A stretch of DNA of 64,000 nt, from assembly GCA_032622095.1 (NCBI GenBank), contig CP136062.1:156732875-156796874 (forward strand). Direction: 5' to 3'. The notes beneath the pieces were generated by a model that saw only the letters and a program-made list of their open reading frames with translations, searched no databases and had not been told where the DNA came from. Of the stretch, positions 34,401-44,506 are shown piece by piece (position 1 is the first letter of the stretch; each line of letters opens with the position of its first letter). Source of the stretch: Siphonodentalium dalli (Eukaryota > Mollusca > Scaphopoda > Gadilida > Siphonodentaliidae). Made by a program: the position numbers and the translations under genes.

Positions 34401-34925
34401 TGTGCGACTCATTAGATATTCTCTATGTTTCAAGTTGTTCTTTTGTAGGAAAATTGTTTTGACTTGAAAATCAGGAAGTGGTGTTTTGGAAGAAAGAGTG
34501 CCAAATTGCAAAATGGTATCCTCTCTGACAAATGCACAATTGTTTGCGCTCTATAATTACACTAGAGTTGCAGTGAATCCACAATTGTTATGATGCTGCT
34601 TTCTTTATGAAATATTTACTTTGTGAATTTGTTTCCATGGCCTCCGATGTTGAAACAAGCTACCTCTGCCCCTCCTTGACATTCATTTTAACTTTCGAAT
34701 GTCTCTTTTTTTACAGAAGGGAAAAAAGTCGCCCTGTCATACAACTGCAAATTTGTGGAGACATCGACACTCTTCCATTACAACGTGGATGAGTTGTTGG
34801 TCGGTATTCATAAACAAAACTCTTTGCACAACAACGCGCGAACAGGCTCAGGGAGGAAGATGAAGGCACTTTTACCACGCATTTTCAAGAGTAAAGCATC
34901 CTGTGAAAATTTGATAAAATTATAA
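25130..34925 (+). CDS. RGK-family small GTPase (Rad/Gem/Rem-like), four coding exons
   Basis: Spliced model joins 25130-25454, 27798-27886, 33118-33301 and 34717-34925: 807 nt, 268 aa, all junctions GT..AG and phases consistent (1, 0, 1). Seen: a serine-rich N-terminus (residues 35-62), P-loop GSHGVGKT (82-89), core strand EIYVVVYSRGDRKSF (147-161), NKCD guanine-specificity motif (186-189), CKFVETS (210-216) and a basic C-terminus ending KSKASCENLIKL. Known of the family: RGK proteins end in a conserved KSKSCHDLSVL-type tail, lack a prenylation CAAX box and have a poor G3 motif. They bind calcium-channel beta subunits, lower CaV currents and affect the cytoskeleton at the plasma membrane. All these traits match. 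The switch region is short and acidic, with no DxxG, and G5 reads ETST. The tail argues against a generic Ras or Rap gene. Assignment to Rad, Gem, Rem or Rem2 is not possible. Confidence 0.9.
26500..26550. repeat. Palindromic element in RGK intron 1
   Basis: Arms 26500-26519 and 26531-26550 pair at 18 of 20 positions (CAGACAATAAGCTCAACAAA against its inverted partner). A related hairpin lies in intron 3. The rest of intron 1 (25455-27797) holds no gene. The stretch at 27122-27200 is a diverged copy of 23158-23240 (shared ATACCTCCT and CTCGAATGAG blocks). Confidence 0.6.
27798..27886 (+). CDS. RGK GTPase exon 2 (switch region)
   Basis: The acceptor TATTCCAG precedes the exon and the donor GTATGA follows. 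It encodes an acidic run (EDDDD) and then the beta-strand VSVMLNGEQVW, which aligns with the VDGEE strand of RGK proteins. The reading frame is phase 1 in and phase 0 out. No DxxG motif is present, as usual for this family. Confidence 0.8.
28203..28264. repeat. 20-bp perfect hairpin in RGK intron 2
   Basis: GAGTGGAATTGTGGTTTTAA (28203-28222) pairs perfectly with 28245-28264 across 22 nt, which would form a strong stem in intronic RNA or DNA. Confidence 0.8.
28980..30660. repeat. Diverged direct repeat pair in RGK intron 2
   Basis: About 200 bp near 29005-29205 recurs at 30430-30650. Shared blocks are TTTCAAAAACAAATTT-like, ATGCAGATGA, GTAGCCACTGTTT / GTGGCCACTGTTT, TTTTCAAAACT, and TTCTCAATACAC. 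The upstream flanks (28850-28990 and 30170-30300) are also related. Unknown element class. No other feature was seen in intron 2 apart from the hairpin and the satellite island. Confidence 0.55.
32040..32285. repeat. Telomere-like satellite island in RGK intron 2
   Basis: About 245 bp of the same CTAACC / GGGACGGGACC material as the 3.2-kb array, in the same orientation and 3.6 kb away. It is bounded by a 31-bp direct repeat (32009-32039 and 32286-32316, two mismatches) that begins AAACATCAAATTTGAAT. The flanking duplication suggests insertion with target duplication or repair at staggered ends. Confidence 0.8.
33118..33301 (+). CDS. RGK GTPase exon 3 (G4 NKxD motif)
   Basis: The acceptor follows a polypyrimidine tract (CTCCCTTTTACAG). 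The donor is a strong GTGAGT. The exon encodes EIYVVVYS, KSFRHAIDILFHLRR and IILVENKCDLVRTK, the most family-diagnostic part of the G domain. It is GC-richer than the surrounding introns, as expected for constrained coding sequence. Confidence 0.92.
33353..33406. repeat. Palindromic element in RGK intron 3
   Basis: AATGTTCAGATAAGTTCTACA (33353-33373) pairs with 33383-33406, with a small bulge. Its outer GAAATGTTCAGA matches the intron 1 element, and both are followed by a TCGTCTG-containing flank, so they are members of one small foldback family. The rest of intron 3 (33302-34716) holds nothing recognised. Confidence 0.6.
34717..34925 (+). CDS. RGK GTPase exon 4 (G5 and RGK tail)
   Basis: The acceptor TTTTTTTACAG precedes the exon. 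It encodes EGKKVALSYNCKFVETS, then NVDELLVGI, a short linker rich in Asn, Gly and Lys, and the RGK-type tail KSKASCENLIKL before TAA. The cysteine seven residues from the end matches the position of the conserved cysteine in vertebrate CHDLSVL tails. Confidence 0.92.
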
Positions 34926-35274
34926 TTTATCAGTCACCTGTTCAGCAACATTCAGAGTATGAAATGATGTTATTATAACAATTGTTATATATTTATCATC
35001 GGTTATGTGAGATCGTGTAGCACGAGTGCTGTGTGGTAATGTGTTATCTTTGTCAGTGTTGAGAAGGAAACATGTATACCATTTTAAACAGAGAATACTT
35101 GAAGCTAATAACCATATCCTGTCATCCATTTGTAACTCAGATATATTCAAATCGAAATTATTCAAAATCATGGAATCATATGTTGTACACTTAGCTGCAT
35201 ATATATATATAACATAAACGTAGCATATAACGTATGATTATTTTGTAAGTTATGGATAATTATGTATAGTCTGA

Positions 35275-35280
35275 AATAAA
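35275..35280 (+). terminator. Candidate polyadenylation signal AATAAA
   Basis: AATAAA lies 350 bp after the RGK stop codon and just before an imperfect ATC/CAT microsatellite. It is the first canonical hexamer I noticed downstream of the stop, but no cleavage evidence is available. Confidence 0.45.
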
Positions 35281-35304
35281 ACTATATATCCATGTAGAGC
35301 ATTA

Positions 35305-35435
35305 TCATCATCACCATTATCACCGTTGTCATCATCATGGTCATTATCGTAATCATCATAACTGCTATCTGTTATCACAATCAACATCAACATCATCGCC
35401 GGCATCATCATATTCATCGCCGTCGTCTTAAGTAA
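35305..35435. repeat. Imperfect ATC/CAT microsatellite
   Basis: Interrupted CAT, ATC and CAACAT triplets immediately after the candidate RGK polyadenylation signal. The 250 bp from here to the satellite (35436-35680) holds no recognised feature. Confidence 0.7.
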
Positions 35436-35679
35436 TCACCACCAATTGTTTGGATTATATGAGCATTGACGGTTAACTATTTCGGTCGTAAATATATCTA
35501 CACGCGCTTCCATTCATCAAACGACGTGAATTCCGTTACTAATTCCTTATTGATCATTCGGCAAAATCCGAGAACGGTGGGAAATTACCTCTCATTCGTA
35601 AGCGGCCAACGGGGCCGAACACAATTAGGATCAGCTTTCAAAAAGTGGCCTGAAAATGAGTTACCGCTCTGGTCTGTCA

Positions 35680-38600
35680 GGAAAATTTCGGGACCGGATG
35701 ACTCGGAACTTTAATCAGGACAGGCGTGTTGGGACCCTAAAGGGACGGGACAGTAATTCTAGCTGGACCCGGGCCGTGGCTATTAATCTAACCGCGGGCG
35801 GGACAAATCGGTACCCTAACCCTAACCGGGGCGGGACGCGACTCTAACATTAACTGGGACGCGACCTTAGGCCTAACCCTAACCGGGACGGCATCTTAAC
35901 CCTAACACTGAACAGGACGACGCGGTATCCTAACCCTGACCGGACGGGACCATAAGTTGTATGTGGGTGTTCGGAACGGATTGTAACTTAACCATAACCG
36001 AACCTGGGCCCTACCCCGGAGCGAAACGGTGCGGGACCCAAACCTTAACCCAGACTGGACGAGACCGTAATTCTAGCTGGACCGTGACTCATAGTTCTAA
36101 CCGCGGACGGAACACGTCGAGATCCTAACCGGGGCGGGACGAAACCCTAACTCTAACCGGGACGGGAAATAAAGCATAAACATAACCCTAACGGCAGCTT
36201 AACTCTAAGACTGAACAGGCCTAGTCCGACCGGACGGGACCATAACCTTTATGTTGGGGTCGGAGTGACTGTAACTTTAACCCTAACCGGATCGGGGCCC
36301 TATCCAGGAACTGAACGGGGCGGGGCCCTAAGCCAGGCAGGACGGGACCTTGACCCAACCCTGACGGGACATTAACACTGGCTACACCAATAACCCTAAA
36401 CCTAAACGGCACTGGACGGCTCTGAACGGGAATTTAACCCTAGCCCTAACCGAGACGGGACCATAACGCTAACCGTTAGGGGAACCCAATACTAACCGGG
36501 ACGTGACCCCTGACCCTAACCTATTCGGGACGGGAGCTTAACCCTAACTCTAACCGGGACGGTTGGAACCTAACACTAACAATACTCGTAACCTGATGGT
36601 GGATCCGGATGGTCCGTACATCGGACGGGACGAGCCGGGACCATAACAAGGAAGAGACGGGACCATAGGACGGTACCCTATCTCTAACCGGAACCCTAAC
36701 CCTACCCCGGGGCGGAAGTCAGGGGAGGGACGTTAAAACTAATCATAACCATAACCGGGACGGCACCAGTCGGGGGCAATAACAATAACTGAAAAGAGGC
36801 CTTAAGCCTAACCACAAAGGGGACGGGACCTAAACCTTAATACGGACCAGAACGGGAGGTTAACATAACTACAACCGGGACTGGTGCTAAACCCTAACCC
36901 GTACCGGACGGGCGGGATTCTAATTTGGATGTGGTGGTTCGGAACGGTACTGTAACATAATCATGTCGGGGGTCTGACACGGAAATTAATTGGGCGGGAC
37001 CCAAACACTAACAGGACGGGGCCTATGCCCCAACCCTGACCGTGACGGGACCTCAACCCTTGGCAAAACCATAACCCAAACCCTAAAGGGACTGGACGGT
37101 TCGGGCGGGAACTTAAACACAACACAACTAACCTGGTCAGGGCCCTATCACTAACCGGTACGGAGCCTTAAACATAACCTTGGCGGGAGTTTAACCCTAT
37201 CTGGTACGGGATGTTACTACAGTACTAACTGACAACAATCGTTACCTGGCGGGTAAACCCGACCGCGGACGGGACGAATCGGGACCCTAACCAGGACGGC
37301 ACCCTAATATAACCTTTAACTGAACGTAACTGGTTGGAACGGGACCTTAACACTAAACGTAACCATAAAACTGGACGGGGCCAGAGGACCTGACGTTAAC
37401 ACTAACCATAACCGGGACTGTACGGCTCTGGGCTGGAATTTCATAATAACCATAACTGGGACGGGACCAGTCGGGACCCTAACACTAACCTGGACTGGAC
37501 CTTTGTCCGATTCCTAACTCGAACTTGGACGGGACCTTGAGCCTAACCCATAACCGGGAAGGGACGGGACCACAACAAGGGCGGTATCCTAACAGTAGCA
37601 AGAACTGGACGGATTGGAACGGGACCTTAACCCTAACCATTACCCTAAACCGGGACCAGTGTCATGGGACGTCCGGGACGTTAACACTAACCATAACGAT
37701 AACCCTAACCGGGACTGGATGGCTCTGAACTGGAAATTCACCAGAACCTGACTGCGACGAGACCAGTCGGATTCCTAACACTAACCGGGACTCGACCTTA
37801 GAGCCATATCCCTAACTCTAACTTGGACGAAACATTGAACCTAACCTTAACCGGGACGGGAGCTTAACCCTGACAATAACCGGGGAGGTACCCCAAGATG
37901 GACGTGGCGGGATGGGACCATAACTCTAACCCTAACCGGACGGGACGAGTCGGGAAACTAACCCGGGATGGAGAGAGACACTAACCCTACGAGAGTATGA
38001 CCCTAACCATAACTGTGACTGGACGGCTCGGGAATGTTAATTAGGCCTAACACTAACCCTAACTGGGACGGACCCTACCACTAACCGAAACGTTACGGTA
38101 CCTTAAACCAACACCCAACTCAAACCGTGGCGGATGGGGCTGGACCTTAAGCCTAACCTAATTATGAGTGGACCCTGACTCGAACCGCGACATGGTCTTA
38201 ACCTTAGCTCTAACCGGGAGGGGACCGTAACACTATCCGAGATGTGACGGGACCGTAAACCGAGCCCTAACTCTAAGCGGGAGTCGACATTAAAACTAAC
38301 TCTAGCTAATCCGGGGAGGATGGGACCCAACCCTAATCGGGACGGAACCGTAACCCTAATTCTAACAGGTACGGGACTCTAACCCTTACAGGACGGGATG
38401 TAAACCTTAACCCTAACTGGTACTTGACCTTAAACCTAACTCTAAGCCGAACCGTGTAGGGACGGGCCCTTAACCATAACTCTAACCGGGGCGGGACCTT
38501 TAGGTTCCCCTACCCAACCGCGGCGGTGTGTGCCGGCCCGTAATCCTACACTAATCTGAATGCCAGCGGGAGGACATTAAACCTATCTCTAATCCGAATC

Positions 38601-38880
38601 GGGGCGGGACGGGACCTTAACACTACCCATAACCGGGACGGGGCTGGACCCACACACTGACCGTAATCGGCACGGGACGATAAGGGCCGTGACGGGACCC
38701 TAGTATAACAGGGATAGATCGAGATGGGACCTTTACACTATAGCACTAATCCTAAACGGGACAGGACGGGGCGGATCCTAACCCTAACTGGGACGGGACC
38801 CTAACCATAACCGGGATGGACGGGATGGGACAGCGGGCGCGGGTAGTGACGGTAACGGGGCGCGCGGGCGGAGCAACTCG
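35680..38880. repeat. Degenerate telomere-like satellite (CCCTAA plus GGGACGGGAC)
   Basis: About 3.2 kb of imperfect short repeats. The recurring theme on the + strand is CCCTAACCCTAACC followed by GGGACGGGACC, about 22-25 bp, with much variation. CCCTAA is the complement of the TTAGGG telomere repeat. Runs of more than two or three clean units are absent, so this is an old interstitial array and not a live telomere. The C-rich strand is always +. Open frames here are by-products of the repeats. The block is clearly GC-richer than its flanks and abuts the start of copy 2. Confidence 0.85.
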
Positions 38881-39030
38881 TAGTTGTGTTGGTTGGGGCG
38901 TCACTGTACGTCTGTTTTCGACCAATTGGCACTGATGTTCTAATTTTTTCGGTCCAAATTATCGCCCCATGCACTTTCACTTCAATGTTCCAGACCGAGC
39001 ATAGCAGCAACTCATATTCGGACACTTTTT
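38881..39030. other. Transition between satellite and copy 2
   Basis: About 150 bp of unique-looking sequence separates the satellite from the first base matching the window start. It may already belong to the duplicated unit, since copy 1 upstream of base 1 cannot be seen. No gene or motif recognised. Confidence 0.5.
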
Positions 39031-40489
39031 GAAACTCGATCCAAATTTACTTCGGCTAAATCGAATTCTATCCAGCTATTATTTACATATACTTCTGAAC
39101 ACCAGATATATACATATTTTTTGTTTTGAACTATCAACGTTAGCGTTGTTAAAGTAATGAGAGCGGGTCTCAAGTTACAAAGAGGACATACTAATAACGC
39201 TGTCAATGGCTACCGTGTTAAACCTGTTTACCCTGGAAGCCTATAACATTGTAGAGGTCGGTTGTTTATTATGACATCAAGGTGAACATATCCATACAGC
39301 ACATGGCGTCACTTTATATTGCAACCAGTATTTTCGCTTGCTTCTTGAATTAACGAACAGCAGAGGAATATCTGCTGGTTGCTTTCATGTTTTCATTTCA
39401 ATTCAATATGTTGGGACGTTTGTACACCCGCAATCCGATATTTGACTAAGAGATGATTATAATTTTGCGTAGAAGTACAATTTAGTTTTATCTTATCGAA
39501 TATGCCATTTCATTTTATGCCATTGTCTGATTTATTTGATTTATATTCGTGAATAATCCTGTGTCTTTCAATTGTTCTTGGCTGATAGCGATTCACGTGA
39601 TTAGATTCATATATCTGTATGTGGCTCATGTTATCGTTTCTACATTGTGTATCATGGTTTTGCATGCTTCAATATATACTGGTTAATTTATTTTGGCTTT
39701 TATGTGTTAATTTCATTTCATTCGAGTCTTTTGTAACGTACATAAATTGCCCACAACTCGATATTTGGCCAAGCGATTATTCAACTTTTGCATAGAAGTA
39801 AACTTGATTTTTTGAAAATATCATTTTATCATGACATTCACTGATTTGTATGATTGTTATTCATGCGCTCTAAATAATCCTGTCACTTCCAATTGTCGAT
39901 TCGTGATCTTGACTCACGTGATCGTATTCATATATTTGGCGATTGCTCAAGCCGATGTTCTATGTTTTCACGTTTACTACACATAGCGATTACGCAGACC
40001 AATGTTCTACATGTACGTTGTAATGTGTATTACATTATGTTGATTGTGTTCATGGTATACATTGTCCCGAATGTCCTTAACCAGACACCACATGTAAGCG
40101 AAAAATAAATTTGTCGGATCGGAATAATGGACTTTGTCTCACTTACTCCCTATGCATGGAAATTGCTTTAATAGGCATCAAACCAGTGACATTACATAAC
40201 TACGGTCTTTACTTATTGTATACAAATTAATAGAAGTTCAGTAAAAATAACTATAATTTGATTAAGTCTCTTTAATCCGTGTTATCGAAGAAAATATATC
40301 GTCAAATGTGTAGCGTATTGGGGTACTATTACTTGTACAACCACTTATCTCACATATATCCTAGATTCGTTTCGTTTGCAACTGATGGTAAATTGTGTTC
40401 TTAGTATTTTGTTGAAAGGTAACTGATATGTATACTGTTGATACGTGCGGTTCCAGCTGGACTATACGCACCCCTGATCAAGACTTATT

Positions 40490-40985
40490 GGTCCTGCTAA
40501 TGTGATGTGATGTGATGCTGGTGGTCTCTGCTGAATTGCTATAATGCGATTCGGGCGAACTGATGCTGTTAAGACAAAGTACCGTTATTTTTCAAATGTT
40601 GTCATTTTCTGGGTGTATGGCTAATACGAGCGGTTTGGAATAAGACCAGTGCATGTTTGGAACATACAAAACATAGACATTTTGAACAAATATAATAATG
40701 GCTGCTCTGGTGTTTGCAAAACGATGTGAATTGCCATCTTGCTATAGTCGATTTGCCACAACTAGTACAACCAATATAAACATATCTCGCAATATATATG
40801 TGTTGGAATGTTTGATACACACAATGGCTTTTCATATTGCAGATTTTCCGAACGCCGCACAAACGACAATTTTAGAACAAATAACGTACATGTTCTTAAC
40901 AGCGTAAATTTGCCATGACAGCATCTTAGCCATTCAACAGGGCCCACCAGCATCGCATCACATTGGCGGGACCAGTTGACCAGTT
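40490..40985. mobile_element. Foldback element of about 0.5 kb, copy 2
   Basis: Counterpart of the 1466-1947 element, with the same arms (left near 40493-40640, right near 40850-40980). The left arm has one extra GATGT unit (GTGATGTGATGTGATG), a slippage change. Confidence 0.65.
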
Positions 40986-42322
40986 GTGATACTGTAATAG
41001 GATGAAACTTTAATGGTCTGACTGTATTTGTGTTCGAGGGTACGCCAATACATGGGATTCGTTAATCAAATAATTTATTATTGCGACAGTTCTTTAATCT
41101 TAGTGTTCGATATTCCGAGAGTTCGATACTTAAGAATCTACAGCGACGTGGACATGAATAACAGTCGGGCCTCATCAACATAAAATAAATGTTCCCCGAG
41201 GCATCACCATGCGCAAAAGAATCCCACCGGTATCAACTTTAAACACCATACATACATTTGGGAACAGACAATTAACACACGCGTATATATAATTGCGTAA
41301 ATGATACACAAATATCCAAATGTTTGTCTTTGTCGTGTCTTATACATGTATGTTACAACATATGTGACTTATTGGTGCTCTATATAAAGATTCACGTACA
41401 TGCACGTGCGTGAGCGACACATACACGTGTAATAATTTAACGCGATGCTGGAACGGATGCCAGCTTCTGTATGTGAGGAAACTACATGATATTCTGAAAG
41501 CTAGCGCGACCTACATGTATATTTACATATTCGCGACTTTCGGACTATCGAATAATCGTAATATCTAACTATCTGACAAACGAACTGCCTAATGTTTTCG
41601 TCATTTGACAAATATACAACATTCATATTTGAGAATAAGTGGGACAGTTGAAGCACAGGTCCCCAGATCAAAGATTTACTCCACCCCCAATAATACTTAA
41701 TCCCATAGAAATGTATTCAACTTGGCGGGGCCTAATTTTTATTTATTTTTTTCACTAAAAAAACAGGTTCAAAATAGAAAACAAATATTTTTGTTACATA
41801 AAGGCCTCATATATACGTAGAAATATATTTTCTTACTCATCAATTTGATGTATCCCGTGTAAAAACATGGTCCAGAAAAACTCCTGTTATGGGCACAGGT
41901 CTGACGGAAACCGGCTGTTGAAATCCCTCGATCGAGATGGAGTCCGCTCAACTCGGTCAAAGAGCCGGATTTTGACCACACCGACTTGTGCTTCAAAAAC
42001 GCACTAAACGGTAAGTAGAATATATATATTATACATAATTAGAAGCGGAATCACGGCATCATATCTCTCGTATTTATTGAAATAATCAGTTTCATAAAAC
42101 CGGAAGCAAATTTAAATTGTCCAAAACAAGCCATTTTGTAAGTAAGCTGATATGACGTAACACTAATTTGTCATTGGCCCAATATAAATCAAATATATAA
42201 CGAAGAAGTAATGTACATACGCTCTAAATATTTACGAAGTTATATTCTTGTCCATGTGTATGTTTTCAAATCGGCATTCGTGTTAATGCAATCTTTATCT
42301 ATTCTTTTCATTTGTTATAAAT

Positions 42323-43601
42323 CAGCGTTCACGCTGTCGGTAGCCAAATTAGCCAATGGCTAATCTTTTTCGAATTTGGCTAATTAAAATTTCATTTGGC
42401 TAAACTTTTTTTTACCGCAAATGGAGACTGAAAGCATGGAGTCAGAAAGCTAATTCATAAAAGCGCTCAATAGATCGACATTCAAGACGAAGGTAGGTGA
42501 CGAAAGTATTTCATTAATTTCGTTCCGTAACAGCAAAAGGTAAGCTCTAACATTTGGTGTACAGTAAACATATTTTTATTTCCAAATCTAACATAAATTT
42601 TGGCAAGTGGGTTTTCAATTCTGTGATGTAAACGTTCTAGTCCGAAAATATCGAAAGTGGGAATATATTGCCGACTGTACAAAGGGAAACCCGATCGCGG
42701 ACAGTACAAAGGGAAACCCGATCGACAACTCTATCAACCAAGCGATCACACAGTGATATGCAATCATCTTCAGTTTTCACAAGACGGACATTCAAAGACG
42801 CATGGGCCGTGGTTGAATCATGACAATGTGAAGAAAGCAATATTTTGTAAAGTGTGCATTGATGCTGGTATATAAGCAATTTGTTCGTAACAGGCTGTTT
42901 TAATCTGGAGAAAAATTACGTCATTCTGCACGAAACAGCAAAAGGTTATTATTTTACATTTAATCCCCTAATCCCCCATTGTCTGTCTGGTCACTCACGG
43001 GACTCCCGCACAATGCATGTTTATGATGACATTGTATTTATGTCGGTCGAGGTTTATGAGCACCAAGTGTAAGACAATAGCTTAATCAGCCAAATGTGAA
43101 TCACGACAGATATTTTGTGGCTATTTGTCGTCAATACCGATACGGACAAAATAATATGAATGCTTTTATGACGGATTGTAATTTGATAATGGCGTAACAA
43201 TATTAAGTTATTAGTTTCCAGATGTCACTTAGATATTTTCGCAAGGATAAATATTTAATGATTTAAAAAAAGATATTAATATAAAACAAAAAAATAATGA
43301 CATTAAGAAGGACAATCCCGGGTTACGCCCCCCCCCCAATCACTCTTTCACATAATGATTAATAAATTTTTAATAAATGATATATATAAAAATACTTCTA
43401 GTTCATAAAAATTATTTAAATTATTGTGTAGTTTACCTGTGTCTGTTAGATTTCCGACCAGAAAACGATGATTTAATTTGGCCAAAGTTTTTTTTAATTT
43501 GACCAAAAAACATTTGGCTAAAGTTTTTTTCATTTGGCTAAGAAAATTTTCATTTGGCTAAACTTTTGGCTCAAGATTTTTTCGGTCCAGCGTGAACACT
43601 G
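42323..43601. mobile_element. Non-autonomous hAT transposon in copy 2 only
   Basis: Ends are inverted: 5' CAGCGTTCACGCTG and, reading inward from the right, CAGTGTTCACGCTGG. An 8-bp target duplication TTATAAAT flanks it (42315-42322 and 43602-43609). Copy 1 has a single TTATAAAT (3282-3289), the empty site. CAGNG-type ends with 8-bp duplications are diagnostic of the hAT superfamily. Subterminal regions carry many TTTGGCTAA/TTTGGCCAA motifs in direct and inverted order, plausible transposase binding sites. Only a zinc-finger-like fragment of the protein is present, so it must have been moved by a relative elsewhere. Confidence 0.92.
42657..42875 (+). pseudogene. hAT transposase N-terminal zinc-finger fragment
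   Basis: A 72-codon frame inside the hAT element. Its end, HGPWLNHDNVKKAIFCKVC, resembles the PWL..D....FCK.C zinc-finger segment found at the start of KIAA1586/ZNF862-like hAT-derived proteins. It stops at 42876, before any RNase H-like catalytic domain. An imperfect repeat encoding YKGKPDR occurs twice near 42675-42720. The zinc-finger reading rests on a short motif. Confidence 0.5.
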
Positions 43602-44506
43602 TTATAAATACATATTGTGTTGCATAGAATTATAAATAGTACTCACGGCAGACTCGCATAAAATGGCTGGTTTTGGAAAATTTATATTTGCTTCCGAATT
43701 CATGAATCTGATTTTTTTCAATAAATACGAGAGATACGATGACGTGATGTGGCCAGATTGGTTTGGGTGTTTCAGTAATTAATTCCGCTTCTAATGATGT
43801 ATAATATATATATTTTACTTAACGTTGAGAGTTTTTGAAGCGCAAGTCGGTGTAAAAATCCGACTCGCTGACCCAGTTTAGCGGGCACCATCTAGAACGA
43901 GTGATTTTAGCAGTCGGTTTGCTCCAGACCTGTGCTCATATCCGGAGTTTTTCTGAACCAATTTTACACGGCATACTTAAAATTGAAGAGTAATAAAATA
44001 TCTTTCTACCTATATATGAAGCATTTATGTTGCTAACATTATTTTTGTGTGTTTTGAACCTGTTTGTGGACTTTGAAAAAGTTATAACAAATTAGGGCCG
44101 TCCGCGTTCGATACCTTTCTATTATAGGAAGAATATAGGGGCGGGGCATTTTTGTTTTTGTTCTGGCGACCTGTGAGTTAAAGATGCCCAAATTTGATAA
44201 AATACAAAATACACCTAATGTGACAAAATACACAAAATTTGACAAAAACAAATCTTTGGCAACATAAGCATGGACGCTATCATAGACGATATTGGAATGT
44301 TTGCTAGACTGACCACAGTCAAACGTGCTAAAAAGTTGCTCTTTTGAAATTCGACATTTGGCCATCAATACTTCATAATGATAATGCAGGGTTCGTTGTG
44401 CCATTAATTTTCGTGTATACAAACTGTGCATTTGAAGGTTGTTTGCTGTCAAACCGTCAGGGTATCTTTAAGTCATCGCTAGCAACGTTAGATGTCCTCA
44501 CAAAAC

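Larger units (their letters stand above)
41629..44196. mobile_element. Long foldback element, copy 2, interrupted by a hAT insertion
   Basis: Same inverted arms as in copy 1 (about 41629-42080 and 43700-44196). The central loop is split by the 1279-bp hAT element at 42323-43601, so the two arms lie further apart. The order of events is clear: foldback first, duplication or allele split second, hAT third. Confidence 0.75.

Noticed and set aside
35680-38880. Open frames of 60-75 codons in the satellite as genes
   Set aside because: They follow the short repeat period, have low-complexity composition and no start or splice context.
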